From the NCBI GenBank assembly GCA_032622095.1, contig CP136065.1, positions 40,613,503 through 40,677,502 of the forward strand: a stretch of 64,000 bases of DNA, written 5' to 3'. Positions 37,701-50,300 of this stretch are shown piece after piece. The stretch's first letter is position 1. Every line of letters begins with the position of its first letter. The DNA comes from Siphonodentalium dalli. Lineage: Eukaryota; Mollusca; Scaphopoda; Gadilida; Siphonodentaliidae. A program made the translations under genes and the position numbers. Under the pieces are notes generated by a model that saw only the letters and a program-made list of their open reading frames with translations, made no database searches and was not told the DNA's origin.

Positions 37701-40700
37701 ACTGTTTCCGTTACGAAATGGTAGATTTCACACAGCACAGCACAGCATCGAAGACGCATGTCCGGAAATGCTTCTATCGATTAATATTGATTATATTTAG
37801 AATATTTTCGGGTCTAAAAACGTGTGGTTGTTTAGCTAACGAACAATAGCGGTGACTGTTAACAGGGACCAGAAATGTTATTGTGTAATTTTGTCACAAA
37901 TAAACGTTAATTAGACTCATTGGAATACAACAATACAATCAATCCGGGGCATTTGACGCTCGGAACGTAGTTATGAGAACAGCCTAATGGTCTCTGTCGC
38001 CCGCCTGAATGGTTTGTTATAAAAATAGAACAAAAATGTCCCAATTAATCATTTCATTTCATAATAAAATATTCGAAATAAAATCAATATTAATTGATAG
38101 AAGCGTTTCCAATCAGTGGTCTTCAATTCATATTTATTATTTTATACCGACGTAACTATTTCAAATTTGTTATTTAAAGAGATAATCCATCTTTAACAAT
38201 ATACTAATCATATTGAAAGATTGAGTGGATCCTTACCAAACATGAAATGCATGCGATGGTGACCACTTGTAAAGGGACGTCACTCCAGGGAGTCATATTC
38301 GCACCTTACTCGTATTTAAATTCGCGCAGTACTATTTTTCGCGCACCCATCGGTACGCGAATTTAAAACTGAGCGAAAAATAGTACGACTCCTGAGTTTC
38401 AACTAATTAACCACAGGGAAAACAAGATCGAGGGTTAATTGTTGATGAGTTACACGCTTTACGAAAGTTTGGACACTGAATAGACATTTACGCCTATATA
38501 CGTGTAGCCCTATATTTACATTCGGTCAACCAATATAAAAAATCATTATTCAATGCCATGCAAGCGACGTACAAATCATGGTAACGTCGACGACGTTGAA
38601 ATGCTTGTAAGAAATACACATATTCTAGATTGCATGTGCATGAAAGCACGTCCCCTATTCACCACTCTGGAGTGAACATACAGTATGAGTTAGTTAGGTC
38701 ATCTCAACCCACAGCCAAGTGTTGATTTTTCTGGAGTCAGTTTCCTTCTCGGTTGTGGTTTTCTGTTTTCGAGTTTAATTCATTAATGTCCATGCAGTCC
38801 GTAACTATTTCAATATCAGAATAATTATTTGGAGCATATAAACATCCATCATCGCAACAAAATTATAATGCATTTGTGGTTTACATGATGTAAAGCCGCT
38901 GTGATCGTGTTTAATATACTCAAGTATCTTCAGATCCACGACTTTTATGAAAATATATTTGTCAGTTTTAAATTCGCGCATATACGTGCGCGAATTGAAA
39001 GTGCGCGAATTCAAAACTGAGCGAAAAATAGTACTGCGCGAATTTAAATACGAGTAAGGTACATACAAATGTGGTAAAAATTGATTTTCGGACTTGTGTG
39101 AGCCAAGGTGGGCTAAATGTAATAAAAATACTGTGTGATGTGTCCTTTGACATTTAAGTGGAATGCAGACTGATTTCGCACGCATTGGATGCTAATTGAC
39201 CAATATAAAAATTCACAATCCTCGAAAAATAAGCTGATACACGTGGACAGTCAAAGTTTTAACATGGGATAATTTCCATGTCATGGTTGTTTGGTGCTGT
39301 GCTCGACTGGGCATTATATACCGAGAAGCATATTCCTATGCATATTACTCGAAACAGTATACAGTAATGCCCAAAGTAATTGACGACTTAACCACAGCAG
39401 AATTATGGGTAATTTTTCAGGATTTAGTCGGAAATATGGCTTGTTGCCATTCATCGGAAAGCTCTCGGCGAGAGCTTTCCTATGAATGGCAACAAGCCAT
39501 ATTTCCGACTAAATCCTGAAAAATTACCCATAATTCTGCTGTGGTTAAGTGGTCAATTACTTTGGGCATTGCTGTATGTGCATGTGTACATTGGTATTTC
39601 ACAGGAATTCTGCTTGACTTAGTCTCCCCCATATCACCATTAACCCAAAGCGCGTGCACATATTGTTAAATTTTAGACTATAGGACATTTAAAGCTAGGC
39701 CTGTTCTTAAATAAACCTAGATTTCGGTGGGTTCTTCGAAGAACCAACTTAGGATTTGGTTACAGATGGAACCAAAGCAGTGTGGAACCAAACTCTTTAG
39801 TTCTATATTGGTATTTGGTTCCATGTGGACCCAAATTGGGAGCTGTTTTCTTAGAGTGTGTTCTCGGCCTGTTCTCGGCACTAGTGGATCACACATTAGT
39901 GCATGGTATAGGTTACAAGAACTAATTATATAGAGTTACGCTTCTTGAAGTAGTGTGATTCGAGTCAGCATGACAACAAATTCTGGCCTCTGATTAGTCG
40001 ATTATCATGAGGGAAGTTTCCCAGAAAATCATAGCCTGCGGAAATATGGCGATAATTTATGTTTAGGTGGCCATGCACGAAGAGTCTGGTGGGGTTCCTA
40101 TAAGTTACGGAAGTTGTCTGGGTATTGTATGCTGCTGAGTTTTGTGCAGTAAATGGGGTAATTGTTGAAATGCAAGAATATCGTTTGAAAAAAAATACCT
40201 ATAAGGGCGCGTTTGTTGTCACGTGCAGTCTGGTGTATCGGATGACGTTCTAATGGAAAAAAATGACCACTTGAAGCTCAAATAGGCTTAACCCATGGCC
40301 GGCGGGACTTAGGTAACGCTGTCGCCCATGGAATATAATTAGTTGTTTGTAACATATACGGTTTGTGAACACATCACGAACGCGGATTCTAATGCATCCG
40401 TAGAGGGTCTACCATTTGTGTTGTATAGCGCATGGGTCGATCGGCACCGTATAAACCATTATTATGAATTTATGCACATGATTATATTATGCGGAAATCG
40501 CTATATATAGAGAGGGTTCTTCATGTAAATATATGCACATTTGATGCGAATGAGAATTAATATATAGGACGCGTTGATTGGCTGAGTTGTAGTCTCCAGA
40601 TTTTTCTTAACCGCGATTACCACCAAAATTCAGCTCTGGTTATTCTTTTTCACAGAAATACAAAGAAAATCAGAGGACTTCTGTCCAACCCTCCTGCACT

Positions 40701-43700
40701 TCGCGGCCTATTACGGGTTAGATGAGCTTGCGTCATGCTTGATGGAATCTGCGTACGGCCCGCGAGCATTCATGATAGAGAACAAATTCGGTCACAATCC
40801 TGGTGATCTGGCAGACTTATCCGGCCGCGAGCGTCTCGCCGAGTACTTCCGTTCTTATATGGTTTGTATGACATCACTCCCTTTATTATCTTAATTATTA
40901 TTAGAGGAGCGAATGTTCTTAGTACCCTTTATGTTCTCAATATATTGTTCTATATTCAGATTTAAAAATATGGGATGAAATCAGATGAAATGACTATTCT
41001 TTTAATGTAGCAATGTTCAGATGATATGATACGCTGTTTACGTTTATCACATAATTATAGCTCCTAAACACGGCCTCATATTTTTAGTGATACACATGTG
41101 TATTATCGGCACGCACAGTGACATAAGAGCTTTGCACAATGATATCGATCAATTATGTCAATTAGAATATAATTATGATATTCAATTTGTGCTGGGCTAT
41201 TTACTGTTGACTATGAACTAGACATTGCGTGATAACGATGGTTGAACAATTTTGTCAACATGAAAAGACACATTTAAAATGGAACTAAATTTTTTCTTGA
41301 AATTGTAATGATTTCCCATTTGGTTGTGATCAGTAAATCAATATTAATTGTGTTGAACCCCAGCCGTTGCGAGATCGTTTTTCCTTGCTAAAATGTTATT
41401 ATGTGATAAACAGGATCTGAAATATGTCGCAATTCTATTCGAAATGTATTAACCCTTTACCCAACAGAAGGGCCCTGTGCCAATGCATTCTCTTATATAT
41501 GCGAGTCGACCATAGGTCGCCTCGCATATATAAGAGAATGCATTGGCTTAACACATTAAAAATTATAAAATTGTTAAAGAATGTAAGAAAAAATGGTAAA
41601 AAGTGTTAAAAAAGATTGTTTTTAGGCCAATGCATTCTCTTATATATGCGAGGCGACCTATGGTCGACTCGCATATATAAGAGAATGCATTGGCACAGGG
41701 CATAACTGTAACTATCACAATGTGGTCAAGGAGCCGGTTCCAATGATATCCATATTTGTATGGTTCTATTGAGACAGACCGAAGATATTTTAGGCTGTTG
41801 AAGCTTTATTTGGCCGGTTTTGGCCGGTTTTGGCCGGTTTGTTGGGTAAAGGGTTAATCTCGTCCACTAAATTCAATCCGAGCCTCGCTTTTATAGGCTT
41901 GCTGTACGTTCTTACACTGGCAAGTTAGTACGGCATTCTGTCGCACGCATTTCGGTACAGAAAGCTACAATATGCCAGAAACCGAATGTAACAATGCTTA
42001 TAAAATGCATCCTCATCACAGCTAACTACATGAGAAGTAAAAAAAACTATGTAGTTCCGCTATAGTAGCGACACTTTCGAAATTTGCGTGTAAAGATCAT
42101 ACAGTTATCTCGCAAGAATCAACCATACAGGTGTTTTAAGGCAATGTGTTATTTGCACCGTTACCTGTGGAACTACCGAAATTATTCTGCTCATGCCGCT
42201 ATCTTTGGTAAATATGCATTGTATATGCATGTTGGCGTTCATATTCTGGCACCGTATATATGGTTTTCTTTGAGAACATGCATGTCTGCAAAAAATGCCG
42301 TGCAAGTTTGCCCACACGAGAGGACGCCAATCGGTTGCACAGAGTATGGTCACGATGTACACCACATTCACGTAGTATAAGCTAACATTTTCCCATTTCA
42401 ATAAAAAATGCCATGCCAGCCACCTCGATGGTATATATTACACGTCTACCCGGTTAGACTGGCATAACCCATGTATATGTACACTGTATTATTTATCTAT
42501 CAGTTTCATATCCAACTCTCCGATGTCGGTCATTTGATAATTAATCGTGTATGATTTTCCACAGGCTATGAAAACTGTTACAACCTCTTATGTAGATATG
42601 TTAAAACCACAAGACCTATACATGGCACCATCGAGTGGAACGGGTACGTAATATTATATTTCGTTCGCTATGGCTATTTTCATTTTCTATTTGGTGTAAA
42701 CAATATTTATTCTCAGTTCATGTTTTTACATACATATATATTTTGACATACATATGTTACAGAGAGAGAGAGAGAGCGAGAGAGAGGAAGAGAGAGAGAG
42801 AGAAATAGAGAGGGGAGGGAGAGAGATAGAGGTAGAGGCAGAGGAGAGATAGGGAGGGAGTGATAGAGAGGAGAGAGAGAGTGCGAAAAAGAGAGGGAGA
42901 GAGAGGAGAGAGATAGCGAGAGATAGATAGGAGAGAGGAAGCGAGAGAGAGAGAGAGGGAGGGAGGGAGAGAGAGAGAGGATAGGATAGAGGGAGATAGA
43001 GAGAGAAAGAGAGAGAGAGGGAATGTATAGTTAACCTACATATAACACCAGGCGCAAAGTGCGTCTGATCTAAAAAAAATTATATAGAAACAGAAACCAC
43101 ACAGAAACCCGTCAACTTAATTTCTAAACAATCAATTTACTGCTAAATCCAGGAAAATATCACTACGTAATTATTTTTAACACTGGATATAACGAACCTT
43201 TGAAATGAAATATATCATGAGTTGTAAGAATGACTGAGTGATATGACGATGAGTTGTAAGAATGACTGAGTGATATGACGATGAGTTGTAAGAATGACTG
43301 AGTGATATGACGATGAGTTGTAAGAATGACTGAGTGATATGACGATGAGTTGTAAGAATGACAGTGATATGACGATTAGTTGTAAGAATGACTGAGTGAT
43401 ATGACGATGAGTTGTAAGAATGACTGAGTGATATGACGATGAGTTGTAAGAATGACTGAGTGATATGACGATGAGTTGTAAGAATGACTGAGTGATATGA
43501 CGATGAGTTGTAAGAATGACTGAGTGATATGACGATGAGTTGTAAGAATGACTGAGTGATATGACGATGAGTTGTAAGAATGACTGAGTGATATGACGAT
43601 GAGTTGTAAGAATGACTGAGTGATATGACGATGAGTTGTAAGAATGACTGAGTGATATGACGATGAGTTGTAAGAATGACTGAGTGATATGACGATGAGT

Positions 43701-46700
43701 TGTAAGAATGACTGAGTGATATGACGATGAGTTGTAAGAATGACTGAGTGATATGACGATGAGTTGTAAGAATGACTGAGTGATATGACGATGAGTTGTA
43801 AGAATGACTGAGTGATATGACGATGAGTTGTAAGAATGACTGAGTGATATGACGATGAGTTGTAAGAATGACTGAGTGATATGACGATGAGTTGTAAGAA
43901 TGACTGAGTGATATGACGATGAGTTGTAAGAATGACTGAGTGATATGACGATGAGTTGTAAGAATGACTCAGTGATATGACGATGAAATCAATAAGGATG
44001 ATGCATGTGATATAATAACACAATTAATTGGATTAAATTTCAAGCCCTTGCCATCAAAATAGATCAGGCAAAGCACACCACTTGTGATTCAATTATATCC
44101 AAACACCGCGCGTTCAAGTCATACACTCTTTATCCCTTTACCCAACAGAACGACCCTGTGCCAATGCATTCTCTTATATATGCGAGTCGACCATATGTCG
44201 CCTCGCATATATAAGAGAATGCATTGGCTTAACACATTACAAATTATAAAATTGTTAAAGAATGTAAGAAAAAATGGTAAAAAGTGTTAAAATAATTTTT
44301 TTTAGGCCAATGCATTCTCTTATATATGCGAGGCGACCTATGGTCGACTCGCATATATAAGAGAATGCATTGGCACAGGGCATAACTGTAACTATCACAA
44401 TGTGGTCAAGGAGCCGGTTCCAATGATATCCATATTTGTATGGTTCTATTGAGACAGACCGAAGATATTTTAGGCTGTTGAAGCTTTATTTGGCCGGTTT
44501 TGGCCGTTTTGTTGGGTAAAGGGTTATTATATGTAATATATATTTGTGATTCGGTTGGGGTTGGCTCATGTATACCCGACCAGTCAACCTGACACATCTT
44601 TTTCTCTTACTCATGCTCATATATATGTAACACTTATAAGAATATAATGTGAATTGTCCGACAAGTGCATGTACATGTAATTGTATACGTTATTTACATA
44701 GGCGGCTTAATACTCAATCTCATAAATTGGGGTCAGGTTACTACGTTTTGGTTCAACCAGAAATCAGTTTTTGTTCAGATTACAGTGAGTTACCAGTATT
44801 AAGGGTTGTCACTTTGGGCCACTCCTTGCCCCTTGTACCGTCGAGCTAGAGGGTGCCCCAGAATGACCGCCGAGGAGGGGTACCGCCCCTCATCGGCGGC
44901 ACTGTTGGGCATGTCCGGTCGAGCTAGGGTGGCCAAGAGTGACTACCGACATGGGTGCTCCAGAGTGGCAGTCGACCCAGGGGTGGACCACATTCCCCGC
45001 CGGCAAGGGTGCCAACAGAGTGCCCACGAGCCAGGGGTGGTCCAGATTACCAGCCGAGGAGGGGTACCGGCCTCCTCGCTCGGCACGACCCAGAGTGTCC
45101 AATAGGGCAGGGGATGGCCCAGAGTGCCCACCAGGAGGGGTGCCCCAGAGTGCACACGAGTGCAGGGGTGTCACAGAGTGCCCACGAGTGCAGGGGGAGC
45201 ATCAGAGTTCCCGCCGAGGAGGGATATATCCCACCCTCGGCTGGCACCCTGAGACATGCCCCAGAGTGTCCATGATGGCAGACAGAGGCACGAGTGACAT
45301 CGAGAGCAGGGGGGGGGGGCACCAGCGTGGCAGCCGATGAGGGGGTGCGCCGGAGTGCCATGTCCAGAGTGTCCAGGTGTGCCCCAGAGTGACATCGAGG
45401 GCAGGAGGTGCACACAGAGTGACATCGATGAGGGGTGCCCCACAGTGACAGGGTCAACGTGAACAGGGGTGGCCCAGAGTGACCACGAGTCAAGGGCATG
45501 CCCCAGATTACCCACGAACCAGGGTGGGCCAGAGTCAAATATGTTCACAAACAAGACGATATATTTTGACAGAAAACTAACACAGTTCGCGAACAATCCG
45601 ACTTCTCGACTTCTAAGGACAGTGTGTTAGGCGAAGGGCGTTCCCCTTCGCTGTACACACTGGATTTAGAAACCGAGAATTCTGGACGTTCACGAAATGT
45701 GTTACTTTTGATTCCGGAAAGTGTTTTATTTGTACCGTAGTACCATTATCAATACAAATATAGCATAATTTACGCCAAACAATTACTTTTACACCAAATG
45801 GCACATTTCACAATGCTACCGTCTTCGAATATATATTCGAACACTTTCGCTTTTGTTAAAAATGCACTAGTAAACACATTTAGTGAACGTCCCGATTTCT
45901 CGGTTTTTCTTCTAAATCCAGTGTGTACAGCAAAGGGAACGCCCTTCGCATACCACATTGTCATTAGAAGCCGATAACTCGGAATGTGCCACCCCTCTCT
46001 CGTTGACACTGGGCCACCCATGCTCGTGGGTACTCTGTTGGCACCACACAACTGTCGGCGGGGACTCTGGCTCAACTGGCACTCTGTGGATCCCCTGTCG
46101 GGTGTGTGTGTATATATATAGTTTAGTTTGTGTAGTTTGACCAGGCGGTCGACGTTGTCGCAACGGCGAGCCCGTGTGGCGCCCGCTTCGCGCATGCGCA
46201 GACGAGATCTCGGAAACGGTGGAGCTATCGACTTGAAATTTGGTAGGTGAATGTATCTTGCCCCGGATACGAATTTTATCGGGTCGCCGAGCCCGTGCGA
46301 CGCCAGCTTCGCGCATGCGCAGACGAGATCTCGGAAACGGGTGGAGCTATCGACTTGAAATTTGGTATGTGAATGTATCTTGCCCCGGATACGAATTTTA
46401 TCGGGTCGCCGAGTCCATGCGACGCCAGCTTCGCGCATGCGCAGACGAGATCTCGGAAACGGGTGGAGCTATCGACTTGAAATTTGGTATGTGAATGTAT
46501 ATTGCCCCGGATACGAATGTTATCGGGTCGCCGAGCCCATGCGACGCCAGCTTCGCGCATGCGCAGACCAGATATCGGAAACGGGTGGAGCTATCGACTT
46601 ATTATATATTTTGGGAAATCTGTGTGTCTGTCTGTGTGTCTGTCTGTCTGTCTGTTCGCGATGGACTCGAAAACGACCGAGCCGATTTCGATGAAACTTG

Positions 46701-47282
46701 GTATGTGAGGGTACTTTCGGCCGGGGACTGGCATGGGCCTATTAATTTGCCCGTGCGACGTGACATTGACCTTGAAATCGGGTCACTTCAAGGTCAAACG
46801 CCCGAATATCACGGGATTTCGATGAAAATTAGTGTCAAGAGATACTTTCGTATGGAGAGTCTCATAAGCCTATTCATTTTCCCGTGCGACGTGACCTTGA
46901 CCTTGACCTTGAAATCGGGTCAATTCAAGGTCAGATCGCGAATTTTGATGGAATTTCCACGAAATTTGATACATAGGGTTACATTTGTCCACTAAGTGTT
47001 TTGGACGGGTTAAATCGTGACCAAGACCTGACATTGACCTTCAAAATGATCAATTCAAGGTCAAATCTGGTAAAACCGGATGGATTTCGACGGGTACTTT
47101 TGTCGTGTACTTTTGTCCCGGCAGTGTTTTGGATGGGTCAAATCGTGACCCCCACCTCACCTTGACCTTCAAAATGGACAATTGAAGGTCAAATCGCGCA
47201 ATTCGCCGAAAAGCAGAGGGGAAACAGCCCGGACGAAGTCGGGTCCACCTTCTAGTATATATATATATATATATATATATAG

Positions 47283-47337
<55 letters not shown>

Positions 47338-50300
47338 CATTTAATTATTGTTGTGTTGCAAACCATTTCAATTTACCTGACCATGGTGTAAGATTCCATT
47401 TTAGCTTACAGCCAACAGAACAGACACAAATTCTAACCGAGGAGGATGAAACTTAATTTAAATGCTTGGTACGCGAAAATCATTGGATGGCTTTCTCAAA
47501 ACAGATCGCCCTTTTGGATTGAATATCGAATATATTTGCATGTGACTCGTCAGAAACACCCGTGCTTCCCTCTATTGTTCAATCGCCAAAATTTCGAAAT
47601 CGCAAGCATTTCCAAACGCAATTTCACATATTTAAACTCCCAATTGCCTGTGATTCTCGACACACGGGTGATTACATCGCAACATTCTTGGTCGATAAAA
47701 TATGAGTCATGTTGAAAAATTATTAGCAGTAAATGTTCTTCTCATAATCGTTCATGTCTCAATGACAAATCTTAAACTCATTAGCGAGTTCCAAAGATGC
47801 ATTTAGGTAAGAAATCACACTGAGCCCGTTCATGCATACTTAATCTTTTCACAATATATAATATATATATATATATGGAAGTACCATGGTATAGTATTAT
47901 TGTTATGTCTTGGTGCTTTTTATATGTACTTTTCCCAAGTGAACCAGTCGACCGATTGGTAGTAACCTGATCCACCAATTACTCTCTACTACAGGGCAAG
48001 AGTTATACACCAATATACCAGAAAATAGGTATATATCCATGAATAATACTAAAACAAGAAGCCAGTCACCCGAGGAACGTTATATGCCAATGGGTGGTAT
48101 TCTTATTCCCAGTATGACAGAAGAGGAGGAATACGAAATTCTCGGACATAAGGCGTATCCCGTCCCAGAAACGAGAAACGAAGGTATTCTACATATATAT
48201 AATTGCCCGAATACTGTTTTGCTTCAAGAGACGTAATGTACCTATACATATTCTACTATATATTTTGAGACTTCCGTATACATGTATGTGTGTGTATATC
48301 CTTTATAGACTCGAAAACGACTCGACCGATTGAACCCAAACATCCTATCTAATGGTAAAACTCCACGAGAAGTGTCATCGCACCGCTTCTGAGGACGTCC
48401 GAGCACTCCTCCGCCATTCGTCCTGCCACCGTGGTTGGAATTGATGGGTTAACCATCAATAATTAAAGAGCGTTCGTATCTGCGGTGTCGTTGTTAAAGA
48501 GCGTTTATATACACGAGTATAAATACGGCTCAATGGAAACTGGGCATATCGAGACGAAATTTCGTACTTAGGACTTCCAAGGGACGGGGCAGATTTTCGT
48601 CGGGTCAGTTTGTCCGCCTGAGGTGACCTTGACCTTGAAACGGGTACCCACAAATGCCCTTGGGCGATATCTCGGTCGTCAGCGGCGACATCGACGTGAA
48701 ATTTGTTATGTATGGTCAACTCGGGACGGGGAATATTTTTGTCGGGTTATTTTGTCGTGCCTGTACGGGATTACATTGAAAAACAAAATTAATGGATCGA
48801 CCAAAGCCATGGGACCAAACCCGCCAGTGGCGGGCTAATCTGCTAGTATATATATGATTAAACTAATTTAACTGGGGGAATGACCGTTGGAAATGAAGGG
48901 TCTATAAACGCTCTATACCTTTTGGTTTGCATTTTCGGTCGTTTTCATCGGTTAGGCTCCTTAAAATAGCCACATGCAATTAATTTGACGAAATTGAAAT
49001 TATATTTCGCGATTTTTCTACACCCCCCCCCCTCGCCATTGTATGCTACCAGTCCTGACGGTGCTGAAACTGTCTTACTCTCAATCGGAATGTATATAGC
49101 GTTTCTATAAATAAGACCTGCGATTCTGAGGAACGGTACCCACCGAATTTAACTTCTGTTTAAACATGAACTGCTGAACGTGCATGGCGGGTGGTCAAAC
49201 TGTGTCTCGAGGCCGTCCGTCTCCTCGCCGTTTTCCTGTATGTTCCCTCGGTTCCATAAATCCCATGTACAACCTCTAGCATGTGTAAACCTGAGCTCAG
49301 TCGAATGTCTTGGTAAGTAATTTTAGTATGTAAACTACTGTCAACACCTGGTGGTTTTAGAGGCGTCCGTGCCGGAACCTGCGCAAATCATAAGCAACAA
49401 ATATCTCAGGTGTTCTTTTACAAATCGGCCTGTACTTATGTGTGTGGTCCTCAAAGATATACCTCAAGATGTTGTCCAAATTTGGGCTGAAGCGGAATTT
49501 TTGTTCATGTGTAATATTCATTTAAGCTAAAGTCAACAGGAGTCAATCAGATCTAACCAACTCCAGGAAAGGCAAGATAAAATTTCAACACTCGTCACTG
49601 GAAAGCGAACACGAACCACTACGTCAAACCCCAAGTGAATTCATGGGAACGAAAGGACCAGGCAAAGGTACAGCATGCATATATCATATCACATATACAT
49701 TTTGAACTGTCATAGGTTATACGAATACTTAATATTTTTTATTAAAACTGATTATTTGAAAAATCTTCCTTTGTTCAGTGCATTTACCACAATATGGTAA
49801 GAAATTTTCCGCATCTTCTGTTATTTACATATCTGACATAATTATCCTATCTTTTCTGTCAGGTTTCGGTCTATTGTATCGTTTCTTTTCAATCGCCAAT
49901 TTGTAAGTTCATACACTGGCAAATTGCACTGCAAACTGCAAAAATGCCATGCCCGGTTGTCGTTTAGTATAAGCTGGCATTTTTGCCGGCTGCCGACTAG
50001 CTCGTGCTCCGTCGTGGCTGGCTGACAACAATCAACGATGTTTGTGATAACGGCGTGTACCTATTTACCGGTTATCACAAAACGAGGCCACTAACAATAA
50101 TTGCTGGTGTCCCCGTTGTCCTTGGTACGAATTGTGTATCAGAGAGGGGCATTGCTAGAACAGTTTGTTCTCTGCGATTGTCATACACACTTAATTATAC
50201 ATGTATACGCTTCGCCGTTATTCGCGAGGAATCTCATGACTGGGTATAAAGAGTCCCGAAAGTGGTAGTTCTCAAGTCAGAAATGTTGGAGCTAGCTAGG

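Noticed and set aside
43217-43987. Regular 32-bp repeats resembling a CRISPR array
   Set aside because: Units abut directly with no spacers, and the surroundings are animal introns. It is a minisatellite.
43376-44023. 215-codon open frame on the - strand
   Set aside because: It exists only because the 32-bp unit lacks stops in all three frames of that strand; pure repeat translation.
44806-45596. Several 90-160-codon frames on both strands
   Set aside because: Artefact of the stop-poor GC-rich minisatellite; no domain, no splice context.
45770-46708. 222-codon and other frames over the 122-bp tandem repeat
   Set aside because: Repeat-derived, overlapping on both strands, and continuing into foldback and Helitron-like sequence.
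47050-47391. Tyr-Ile repeat peptides
   Set aside because: Translation of the TA microsatellite.
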